Origin: Chara braunii | Lineage: Eukaryota > Streptophyta > Charophyceae > Charales > Characeae | Length of the DNA: 31,796 nucleotides | Assembly: GCA_003427395.1 (NCBI GenBank) | Contig: BFEA01000107.1 | Coordinates: 683,934 to 715,729, forward strand | Reading direction: 5' to 3' | Shown here: one piece after another, positions 20,143-28,962 of the stretch | Layout of the letters: each line of letters begins with the position of its first letter | Position numbering within the stretch: the first letter of the stretch is position 1 | Program-made: the position numbers and the translations under genes | The notes under the pieces: generated by a model | Told to the model about the DNA's origin: nothing | Database searches by the model: none | Seen by the model: only the letters and a program-made list of their open reading frames with translations

Positions 20143-20835
20143 GGGAGGTGTGTGATAAGCTTCTTCTGCTAATCTTCTAAGCAATTTTGGTATTCGGCGC
20201 AAGTCACCATTTTCCTTTTCTGATCGGCATCTCGAATTTGTCAGTTGTTCTTTTCAGAGATCGCTATATGGCTGTATTCCTCCACCCCCTCTCTTCTCTT
20301 AATTTTTGAGCTGATAAATCTGATTAGTTGGTCACTTGCGATCGAATCTTGTGCGTTCCGCGGACTGTTGGCAAAAAAATTGTTGCATAAGGATCCTCGA
20401 TTCCTTCTGTTGATGTGTATGTGTCTGCATGAAGCTGAATGCATGACTGTCAGGTGTGGTCCTATCTGTGTATGAACTAGATATGCATGCTAGACGATTA
20501 AGATGTTTGTCTCATCATAGGACGACCCATCCCTTGAACAACTAATTTTCACCAATCCATTCGAAGGAGAGGTCTTGTGCACTAAATGCAGGAACTTGAT
20601 GCAATGTGCATACGGTCATGCATCTCATTATTGATTTGTTGGAGTGCAGTGCAGTTCGTGACCAATATCATTCGTTTAATTAACATACCCGGCTGCAACA
20701 CAATATGTTGTCCCCCAATACACCAGCCAGTCAAAGAAGAAAACGGATATTTGGAGGTACGTCATTTCGGTCAAAACTCATACAGGAACTGAGTAAACTG
20801 TTGAGTACTGCGCGGATAGAAGCGCTAAGAAAAAA
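20142..20835. other. Unassigned region before the minus-strand LINE
   Basis: No recognised coding motif and no repeat shared with other parts of the window. GGAGGTACGT at 20753-20762 is donor-like. The LINE on the minus strand loses recognisable homology at about 20836. Confidence 0.3.
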
Positions 20836-21545
20836 TTAGAAAAACAAAGGTCGGTGATCTGATCCTACAAACGGTACCACAAAACAGCGGGACAATCTAC
20901 GAATCAATGTATCTGATGCAAAGAAAAAATCCAATCTGCTTCGGGGTATGTACAGTTGTTGGATAACCCCCGCTGCAAAAAAAGTAAAGCCTTGCTCAAA
21001 AGGATGCAGCATTTGAAACAAATTCGAAAAGTTGTTGAAGAAAGCAAAATCCGCCAATTGCAATGCATTTGCTCCCACCGGACCCGCCCTAAGCGAATCC
21101 ATCCCCGGGATCAGTGTAGTATTCCAATCACCCCCTAATATAAGATTTTCCACATTCGAAATCAACCATGGCAGTGATTTGAAAACGTAAACTCATTCCG
21201 TTTAGGAAATAGGAGCGTAAATGTTAAAAACTGTCGATTGTTCTTGGAAAACCTCAAAACGAACCCATGCCCATGGACCAAACGGATCACACCTGTAATC
21301 TGTAATCTGGAAAGGGGTCGTACGAAAAAATTAGATGGTCACCCCACTGCGAGTGCCCTGAGCCGGAGCCCAAATTTGTTGACCCAACCACCAACCCCAT
21401 TGTTCAGCGATGGCTTCCTCATTCAACTTTGTTTCTTGCAGAAGTATAGTGTGCACCTTTTTATTGCGGGTTAGTGTCTTGACTAATTAACGTTTAATTG
21501 CTACTCGTCTCGACCCTAGTCCTCATACATTCCAAGATATCAGTC
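20836..21545 (-). pseudogene. LINE ORF2 remnant: apurinic-type endonuclease, minus strand
   Basis: Read from 21545 down. It starts with ISWNV-stop-GLGSRR, the usual SWNxRGLG opening with Arg replaced by TGA, and a TAA follows 12 codons later. LLQETKLNEEA carries the catalytic Glu of QETK, and WAPAQGTRSGVTI follows. After frame changes the open frame 21165-20836 gives ILGGDWNTTL (the GDWN/GDFN motif), GANALQLADF, GFTFF, SRLDFFF and VGSDHRPL, with the final Asp-His pair. All four signature blocks of an L1-type endonuclease are therefore present, in at least three frames. The reverse transcriptase that should follow is missing; homology ends right after SDHRPL. Confidence 0.85.
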
Positions 21546-21828
21546 GGATCGAGTCCGTTGTTGTTTACATCGGGGGCCAATCTGCACATTTGAGCATGAG
21601 AAATTGATTTGAGAAAATACTTTTGTGCCAAGGGACATGAGAATCCACTTGAGACAACAAAGCAACCGTCCAACAGTCATAGACACGTGTATCGATGGTC
21701 GTTTGGCCCATCGGGTTTTTAAACAACTGCAATGAGATCCACCCGAGGTCCGACAGAAGAGGCAAGTCTTTTACCGTGGGGTTGATGATAACATCTATAA
21801 AAGGAAAACAGAGGATGTCCGTACGACC

Positions 21829-23440
21829 TTAATCGTTTGTCGGTGTCAGACACACCGACTCCATCGCCGGGTATGAACGAACCCGGTATGAAGGCTGAAA
21901 CCATTTTCTGATTTCAGTTAACACCGGTTGCTCTGTGGGTTTCATTTGCAATTCAAAGTGCGGCAAAAACAAATGCCCTTGTTGCGAATAGGCAGTCATA
22001 AGGTGAAGATCACCATCAACAACAGAGAACACCAACGGGATAACCACCCATGGGCGCCCAACAGCCAACACTTCCTGGATAGAACCAGAGAGCACGTCAG
22101 CCTGCTGCGGCTGTTCACCTGACGTCTCTATGCCTTTACCCTTGTCAAGATTCCGTTGTCCTTCGTCATATTGTTCCATCTGATGTGACGAAACAACTTT
22201 ATCATCAGATTTGGGTAGGTTACGCTGATACGGTTTTGACAAGGGATGTTTTGGTCCCTCTGTAAGTATCTTCTGTCTATGCAACCTCGACAAGTCTTTT
22301 GCCAGTGGCATAGGTTCCTCTGATCCCTGGCAGGGGGCCAGTGGCACATATTCATCTGTTGTCCCTTCTTCATTCCCACATTGCATAGCAGGCATTGCAG
22401 TCGTTGCGACAACCGTAGATACAGACGGTTCTGCTGAAACCGTCCCCACTTGCAGGCCTGAAGACTGCAAGTCAACAGAGGTCACTGCAATGGGGATAAC
22501 TATGACAGACAATGTTGTCCCCACACCTGAGGACTGCACCCGACGGGGTTGTAGCAAACGCTGTAACCAATAAAGTCGTAACAGTAACTGTTATCATTGG
22601 AGGTAATGTGACCGCTGAGGTATCCACCACAGTCACCATAGGACAGGTAGATGAGACCATTGGTTGAACACGAGATGAGGTAGATGCCCCTGACTTTCTG
22701 TTAGGGTAGTTAGGGCACCCGATTGATGGCCATACCAACGACAGTCACTATGGTGTATGCTGAGTAGCAACGTGAACAATGTGCCAACCTTGGGGAGACC
22801 GAAATTTCAGTTTTTTAGTCACCTTGGACCGCACGCCCGGATAGCCGTGGTGCAACTTGTTTTGCTCCGGCGAATAGGTTTTAAGCACCTGGCCAAATTC
22901 ACGTTGAATTGCAACCTCAAGAAAAGTCATTGCCAGGAAAGGCATTCTCAACAACCTAATCCAAAAGATTTGGGCTTGAAGATCTTCCCTGGTTTTGGCC
23001 TGCTCAGGTGGTGTTGCCCATGGTTTGTACAACACTTTGCATTCCCCCCCCCCCTACGACAACATTATCCTCGTGCTGAAGTGTGTTGATCAACCAATCA
23101 CGAAGGACATGATTGACTGCCATGTAGGAAATCATATTGGGCCCCTCGGACCGAATACGGCCGAGCTGGCCCCATAACAACATCGAGTCCCACCCCGCCT
23201 CAACCGATCGCATCCAATCTTCTTTAATCCCAAACGAAATATCATTACCCAAGCCCTAGAATATCACCAGCACCCCGTGTTGTCCAAGGTAATCTACAGT
23301 AACCCCAGACACCCTTGCGTCTATATCAACGACAACTCTATTGTTCAGTTCATCATGGGTACCTATCAGCTACATGCGGCTTTTCTTGACCAGTCAAAAA
23401 GCACCGACGAACCATGAGTTCATTATGTTGGGGATCCATT
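21829..23440 (-). pseudogene. LINE ORF1 (gag-like, RNA-binding) remnant, minus strand
   Basis: Read from ~23440 down. VVVDIDARVSGVTVDYLG begins it, then a TAG, then GIKEDWMRSVEAGW, WGQLGRIRSEGPNMISYMAV and RDWLINTLQHEDNVVV. The frame breaks at an 11-base C-run (23044-23054). It continues as TPEQAKTREDLQAQIFWIRLL, MTFLEVAIQREFGQVLK and KLTKKL-like FRSPQGWHIVHVATQHTP, ending in tandem stops. The part with IFWIRLLRMPFLAMTFLEV resembles the DUF4283-type domain of plant LINE ORF1. A Cys/His stretch (CRWYGHQ... and GCPNYPNRK in the next frame) could be a split zinc knuckle. The last part (22557-21829, 242 codons open) is Ser/Thr/Val/Gln-rich linker. It belongs with the endonuclease remnant downstream, in the normal ORF1-ORF2 order. 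Confidence 0.7.
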
Positions 23441-23819
23441 GTTTACAGTGAAGGCAAGAGGACAAACACAGTGTCACGATAAGCAATCAAAGAACAATGA
23501 CCAGGAACCCAATCAAGTCCCCAGTGCAAAACAGAGATAGGCCCCAATTAAGCCCACCTTGACAATGGAAAAAGGCCTACGAGGAACCCAACGAGACCGC
23601 GGCAAAGAAGCAGTTAGTCGGGAAAAAAAAAAAAGAAAAAAAAAAAGGGAGAAAACAGATATTCGGATCAAGCGATGAATTAAAAAACAGGTGAGAGAAG
23701 TGAAAAGGGTAAAGGCAATAAGAAGGCAAAGTCACACTTCAGGCAAACAAACCCAGACCCCCAATGGGTATTGACAACGACAACCCGGAGGGTATCAACA
23801 CATCACCTCAGCCGCGCAA
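23441..23819. other. Unassigned stretch, probably LINE 5' leader
   Basis: It contains an A-rich run (23620-23648) and no coding motif. By position it would be the leader upstream of LINE ORF1 on the minus strand. Confidence 0.3.
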
Positions 23820-24328
23820 CATCGATGGGTGACAACATCCAAAAGGAATTCCGAACAGCATATCAGGATCCACCAGCGAGTCATTGAACTGTCCAGCTTC
23901 GACAATTCCCCATACAAAAAGCAGACACGTCAGCCAACAAGGCAATGCAGGCACGATGAACGACACTCAATGCCCATGACAACAGCATCGATGGGTGACA
24001 GCATCCAAAAAGGAATTCCAAACAGCATATCAAGATCCACCTGAGAGTCATTGAACTGTCCAGTCTCGACAATTCCGATTATCACCACCGCTATCCAACA
24101 TCAATAGATGGCAACTTCCAGAAGGAAAAGCCAAGCATCTCAAATCCCAAAATGGGAGTTTGACATCAAACTCATCCTGCGGCGGAAACGAGAAGACCAC
24201 CCACCCTGTGGCACCTGGACAACATTTCAAGACGATCTCCTGGGAGTTTGACATCAAACTCATCCTGTGGCGGAAACGAGAAGACCACCCACCGTGTGGC
24301 ACCTGGACAACATTTCAAGACGATCTCT
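23820..24328. repeat. Tandem repeats upstream of the minus-strand LINE
   Basis: Two nested periodicities. First, ~90 nt starting ATCGATGGGTGACA at about 23822 recur from 23986 (period ~165 bp, few differences). Second, an 88-bp unit starting TGGGAGTTTGACATC is duplicated almost perfectly: 24153-24240 and 24241-24328. Each 88-bp unit contains the palindrome GAGTTTGACATCAAACTC. The array sits where a LINE 5' untranslated region would be, and 5' monomers are known in some LINEs. Confidence 0.85.
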
Positions 24329-24514
24329 TCAAAACACACAAGGTTGACCATTGTAATGGTAATGTGGAGGATAAGATGTTATGCGGAGAGAAAGGAATTC
24401 AGTCTTGGATACCTACAAGTGGAAACAGAGAGAGTGGAAGTGATCTGGGCTAACATAGCTAAAGCAGGACGGAAACTTTAAGGGAGACCTAACCTCAACC
24501 ACTGACCAGGCAAG

Positions 24515-24515
24515 G

Positions 24516-24544
<29 letters not shown>
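24515..24544. repeat. Poly(A) tract
   Basis: An uninterrupted ~30-nt A-run. By position it could be the tail of a plus-strand retroposon ending here, but no body was recognised upstream. Confidence 0.9.
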
Positions 24545-24546
<2 letters not shown>

Positions 24547-25232
24547 ACAAAGCAGGTATTGGGGTAACTCAAGGAGCAATGGTTATAACCCCATAAGAAG
24601 ATATGTGACATAAAGGAAGAACTGGTCGGCACGGGAGAAACAGTGGAACCTGGGACCTGCAGAATGATTCTCCATGCACTACGGATAAGGGGGATACCTC
24701 CCCGGGCCACTACATCGCCCTGGCGTGCCTCCGACCAGGCCCCAGCAGTGTCTGCCCGGGACCAGGACTGGATGTGACTGCAATCTGCCCCCCAGTTCCC
24801 CGCCACTTCAACGACCCCACCCCTACTGACTACACCCCCATCACCTTCCCCCCCGCTCACCTCCCCTTTCTACCTCTCCCCGCCCCCCTTCCCTTAAGCC
24901 GCCACTATCTTTCACAATGTTAGGAAAAAAGGGAATACCACATATACCCACATTCTTCTAGGACCGGGCCCATTGATAAATGTATCATTTCGTTTTGGCC
25001 TGTGCAACGAGCAGCGAACCTCCCCGCACCCAATGTACGTGAAAGGTAGTGGTTCTTTAAGCCCGTGTCCCTTAACCCCTCTACCCCTGTCCACCTCCAC
25101 TCTTCTAGACAGCAGCAACTCCAGCCTTCAGCAAAGCCAGGCTTAGCCAGCCAGTGCAGTCAGCTGTAAGGCCCGTTTCCTAGTACATGATGCTACGAGT
25201 ACATTGGTGAGGTGTGTCCTTGTTAAAACGTC
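24545..25232. other. Unassigned stretch
   Basis: C-rich (especially 24780-24900), with no coding motif and no repeat shared within the window. Confidence 0.3.
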
Positions 25233-25267
25233 GGGCGGCGGAGCACTACCAGGAGCGCTCCGCCGCC
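25233..25267. repeat. GC-rich hairpin, copy 2
   Basis: GGCGGAGC and GCTCCGCC flank a ~12-nt loop (ACTACCAGGAGC). It matches the reverse complement of 16111-16142. Confidence 0.7.
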
Positions 25268-25351
25268 TACACTTCCGTACATCTCCTTCCCCTAGCTTAC
25301 CCAAGGCCAGCCCTCCACCTCAGCAGCCCAACCCTATTTTGAGCCTCTCCT

Positions 25352-25612
25352 AAAATTTAGGAGGCCGGGCGTCGTTGATAAAATGAATCGGCGGTGGGCG
25401 GCCTCCGAAAGGGGCCTGCGGTTGATAGCTGGCATGTACTGGTGGTTTAAACTGCCAGTACACGGCCCCAACCTTGCTGAAAAGAAAATTCGTCGCCTAC
25501 GAAAATTCCGAAGGCCCAGCGCCGTAGATAAATTGAATCAGCAGTAGGCAGCCTCCGAAAAGGCCCCGTGGCCGATAGCTGGATGTACTGGTGGACCGTG
25601 GTGGTTTAAGGC
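25352..25612 (+). repeat. Diverged ~150-bp tandem duplication with palindromes
   Basis: The block from about 25358 (GGCCGGGCGTCGTTGATAAA to GTACTGGTGGTTT) recurs from about 25513 in altered form, sharing GCCTCCGAAA, GATAGCTGG and GTACTGGTGG. The first unit ends in an inverted repeat at 25435-25462, with arms TGTACTGG and CCAGTACA around GTTTAAAC. A related piece appears inverted at 31575-31625. Confidence 0.7.
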
Positions 25613-25767
25613 GCATTCCCACGGTTCTCCTCGTGATTTATCCTAGCAAGCAAAGGTGCATTCCTCCCTTTCTCCTTGTATCCCTGGTCGTGGTCGTTAA
25701 CCCATGTGGTTGCATGTCTCAGGTGAACTTTTTTTCCCTTCTTCCTTTGTTTACTTCTTATTCTCTC

Positions 25768-25793
25768 TTTTTTTTTTTTTTTTTTTTTTTTTT
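25768..25793. repeat. Poly(T) tract at the edge of the right arm
   Basis: 26 T directly before the first homologous base of the right arm. It may be the tail of a minus-strand insertion, or part of the arm's 5' edge; the left arm has no counterpart. Confidence 0.8.
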
Positions 25794-26178
25794 CTAACGC
25801 GACGGCAGGTTCCTTGGTGAGGATGGGAAACGGGGCGCCATGATGACAGTTTCGACGCGAGGACGAGAGTGCGGGGGGAGAGGACAGCAGGTGGATGATG
25901 AGGCGGGAGAGGGATCGTGGGGCATGGAGGAACAAGCTAGTGGTGTCCGGGCGTTGCTGAAGGCTCTCTTGTTTGCTGTTTCTGTCACGTGCTTGCGTGC
26001 TTGAGAAGAAGAACACGGGGGCAGCGTGTCTCATATCATGGTCTCATTGAAAAAGACTTAGAGGAGGAATGTTGCCGTGGGGAGTAAGGGAGGCACGCAG
26101 GGTTTCATGGGCTAGAGAGAGAGTATTGCAAGAAGGAATGAAAGGAGGAACGCGAGAGTAAGGATGTCGAAGACGGGT

Positions 26179-26188
26179 CTTTTATAGG
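26179..26188 (-). promoter_or_regulatory. TATA box (CCTATAAAAG) in the right arm
   Basis: On the minus strand CCTATAAAAG follows a GC-rich stretch containing GACGTC and precedes a long pyrimidine-rich leader-like tract. The left arm keeps the surroundings but reads GCTTATGGAAG, so the box is lost there. It would drive transcription antisense to the poly(A)-ended orientation of the arm. Confidence 0.4.
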
Positions 26189-26729
26189 CGGGCGACGTCT
26201 GCGACGATGACACCCCTTCATCGCTTTGGGCTACCTGCAAGGCAAGGGACGACTGGCAGAATCAACAGTTTAGTCTCGTGACCTGGTTTGGATTGCTGTG
26301 ATGGTAATCCTAGTTGCGATCCTGTTATCTTCATCATTCGGTCCTTTGGGATGGTTGAATAGTTGTCAACCACAGGCGGCCGAGTTGCTTGAGAGCCGAT
26401 GAAGGAGGAGGTGAGGTTTGGAGAGAGGGGGGGTGCGTTTAGGGATTGTCGAGGGTGAGCTGTGTTCTTCCTCTTCACGTTTTGTAGTGGTGATAATGTG
26501 ATGACCCTGATGGAACTCTTAACGATGTGATTCCTTAATAACCTTGAATTCTAGATTTGTAATGAAAATATAACTAATAATTCTGATTTTGAGGTTTGAA
26601 AATCAAGATTAAATCAAGATCAATTCTGACCTATTTTGTTTGACATAGTTTGTTTGTCTATTTCTTTTGAATTTCACATCACTAGCCGTGTCGATTGTCA
26701 TATGTTTGGTTGCTGAATAACTTCCTGGG

Positions 26730-26802
<73 letters not shown>

Positions 26803-26805
26803 CAG

Positions 26806-26861
26806 CCCGAACACGTGCTAGAGGTGCTGATAAAAAAACAGACACCGCTAGCACGCTCGGG
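26806..26861 (-). other. Stem-loop next to the poly(A) tail, copy B
   Basis: CCCGA...GTGCTAG...GGTGC pairs with CACC...CTAGCAC...TCGGG around an A-rich loop. Several base pairs differ from the 6030-6076 hairpin while the stem is kept. Confidence 0.65.
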
Positions 26862-26863
26862 AA

Positions 26864-26918
26864 GGCTCCATCTATTGGTGGGGAGCAGCACCTGCTGGAA
26901 ATCGGGTCCAGCGTCCCT
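26864..26918 (-). repeat. Shared terminal module, copy B
   Basis: Module in reverse complement. It contains two self-complementary pieces, CAGCACCTGCTG and CTGGA...TCCAG, separated by a few bases. Confidence 0.8.
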
Positions 26919-27120
26919 GCAAACATCCAGATTATCGTAGACGTGCCACGTGTATGTACCCTCGTCCGAAACAGTTATGATGGCAGCACAAGAGTACGCC
27001 CTTTCCAACACGATGGGCAGCATTGATTGCCCTCCTACCGAGGGGATTAACTGCCCATTGCTATGTAAAAACTTATTCGTACTCTGAAACCCTTGTCTTA
27101 TATATAAAACATGCAACACC

Positions 27121-27580
27121 ACGAGGGGAAGGGGTAATCAGAGTAGGGGGATAGAAAATCAATTATCGCGATCCCACTTCCAAGCAGTAAGCCACGTAGT
27201 CCACCTCACATGCTAAACACAAGTGATTTCCCCCTATAACGCCACTTGGCTCATTTATAACGAACCCTCAATATCAGTGTCCACGTGGCAGCGGGAATCG
27301 CAAGATATACATCACAGAGTCCAGAGCACCAGGCAATGGCAGCTAAATCACACCAAAAGAGCCACGCTACCAGCCAGACAAAATTTCAATCAGTTATTAT
27401 GGCCAATCCCGTCATCATCTCCAGATTGTCTCTTCCCGACTTATCCAGCAATCTATCGCACATTCAAAAAACACCGATAGCTTTAAAGGAGAGACACCTG
27501 GAATCAGTAAACAAAATTTATATTGACTATACTACCTGCACTCCGCAAAACCACAGTAGGAAAAAAGCGTGAAACCCACC
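27121..27580 (-). other. Noncoding 3' part of the 2.2-kb insertion
   Basis: Between the end of the 338-codon frame and the module/tail, in sense orientation. No motif was recognised. Confidence 0.4.
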
Positions 27581-28597
27581 CTATCCCACCCCTACACGAC
27601 TCCATCCCACTTCCCACCTGCCCGCTACGATCCCCCACCCCTCTCGCCCCTGAGCATTCCCCACAAAAAACCTGAAGGGGGGCGAGATGAGAACCAAGCC
27701 AAACACACTCCCATGGACACGAAAACCGTCCGCAATTTTGTTATGATTGCTAATTTGATCATCACACTTGTTGATATTTTTGTCTTGGAAAGCGTCATCA
27801 CTCCTGACCGCGTGTGCAATGGCGGTACTGCTGGCGCAGAAATCATTCGCGAAGTAATCTTCATCGTTTTCTTGGAGACGCACCTCAAACCCGCCGTCGA
27901 ACCCTTGCCCCTCCTCTAGGGTCTGACAACCGCCCAACTTCGACACACTCAATCGTAGCCGATCCATGATCTCCACGTGCAGGGGCAGCCCCTCTTCCCA
28001 CCTCCGCACCGCACGACCCTGTGCGAACAACTCCCGTTGCCAAGCCCAACCTGAGTTAACTGATGGCGTCTCCCCCTTGGATAGCAATAATGTTGAAGTA
28101 TGTATTGTCATTGGTGCACTAAATGATGATATCGGTATTGATGCTGTCACTGGAGCGGTCACTGCTGAAGTTGGTATTGACACTTTATCCTTGTTAACCA
28201 CAGATGACGTGCTTGTGGTCAATACCAGCGCCGCTGATGCCGGTGAAATTGGTGTTGTTGATGTGGTTGTCACCGATGCTGGTGTTATCAACTCTGTCCA
28301 CATCTCTATATCTGCCAGACTACCCACGCATCTCCGCACCAAAAGATCAGCAAACGTGTCCTTAACTAGCTGCAGCATCTCGATGCAATCATAGAAAAGA
28401 GCCATCGCCCGTGTTCTGTCAGTCGCATTCTGCTGTCGAAGCGAGATCAGATCGTAGAGTTCGTCATCCCACCCGTCGTAGGTCTGCTCTCCCTCCAGCA
28501 GTACATCATATGGCAACTCTCCATCCGCTTGGCATAACGCCGCGTGCATCTCCTCTAGCTGCTGCTTGTAAGTTATCACAGTAGAGAGCGCGGACAC
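27581..28597 (-). CDS. 338-codon ORF of unknown function in a poly(A)-tailed insertion
   Basis: The longest open frame in the window. It starts at GTG 28597 if a start is placed there; the frame is open upstream to a TAG near 28612, with no ATG, so the true start or an upstream exon may be missing. Residues 1-115 are hydrophilic and helix-prone, with WDDELYDLISLRQQNATDR and LQLVKDTFADLLVRR. Residues ~116-175 are a Ser/Thr/Pro/Val/Ala-rich linker. Residues ~185-265 are again structured (WAWQRELFAQGRAVRRWEEG, then DGGFEVRLQENDEDYF). The last ~65 residues look non-native (FF, Gly/Arg runs) and may be frameshifted or 3' noncoding. There are no RT, zinc-knuckle or transmembrane signatures. From memory the N-terminal block resembles gag-like proteins abundant in Chara; this is not verified. 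Either an element ORF1/gag or a retrocopied host mRNA is possible. Confidence 0.5.
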   Translation of the reverse strand: MSALSTVITYKQQLEEMHAALCQADGELPYDVLLEGEQTYDGWDDELYDLISLRQQNATDRTRAMALFYDCIEMLQLVKDTFADLLVRRCVGSLADIEMWTELITPASVTTTSTTPISPASAALVLTTSTSSVVNKDKVSIPTSAVTAPVTASIPISSFSAPMTIHTSTLLLSKGETPSVNSGWAWQRELFAQGRAVRRWEEGLPLHVEIMDRLRLSVSKLGGCQTLEEGQGFDGGFEVRLQENDEDYFANDFCASSTAIAHAVRSDDAFQDKNINKCDDQISNHNKIADGFRVHGSVFGLVLISPPFRFFVGNAQGREGWGIVAGRWEVGWSRVGVG

Positions 28598-28609
28598 ATC
28601 CTCCCCACC

Positions 28610-28962
28610 CTACAGGTCAAGAGGGATTCCCCGCAGCCCCTCATGGATCAGAGCCTCCATGCCCTCCCCAATCATCGCCTACTAGTATCGAAGCTGCCGC
28701 CACTAATCGCGAACGTGCGAATCATTCCACGGCTGGCGCTACCCCTGTCCACGCGTCGCGGGACACCAGCGTCACCAACAGCATATGCCACCTGGCAAAA
28801 CACCACACGCACGTGCCGGGCGCGCGCACAGGCCCAGTGCCCGAAGAGACTCCCCGGAGCACTAGTCGAGCCGGCAGCCCGGGCCTTGCCGGACTGGCGG
28901 TGACGGGGCGCCAACTCCGTCGGCCACCTTCCAACCCAACAAGAGTGGCTCCACTTTGTATG
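28610..28962 (-). other. GC-rich 5' end of the 2.2-kb insertion
   Basis: CpG-rich sequence upstream of the ORF in sense orientation, with short frames only. It could be an internal promoter region or 5' leader; no specific box was identified. Confidence 0.35.

Larger units (their letters stand above)
26733..28962 (-). mobile_element. 2.2-kb poly(A)-tailed insertion inside the right arm
   Basis: Comparison with the left arm fixes the limits: GGCAAT before and TAGCCTGAGA after are separated there only by ACTCT. The tail is 62 T on the plus strand (26733-26794), so the element points to the minus strand. Next to the tail lie a stem-loop (26806-26861) and module copy B (26864-26918), homologous to 5985-6207. 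The body carries a 338-codon frame and a GC-rich 5' end (28640-28960). No target-site duplication is visible; instead 5 bp of target appear lost. Confidence 0.8.

Noticed and set aside
19894-20202. Ser/Leu-rich minus-strand frame
   Set aside because: Its core is the translated GA microsatellite.
27966-28394. 142-codon plus-strand frame
   Set aside because: Antisense shadow of the Ser/Thr/Val linker of the 338-codon minus-strand ORF.
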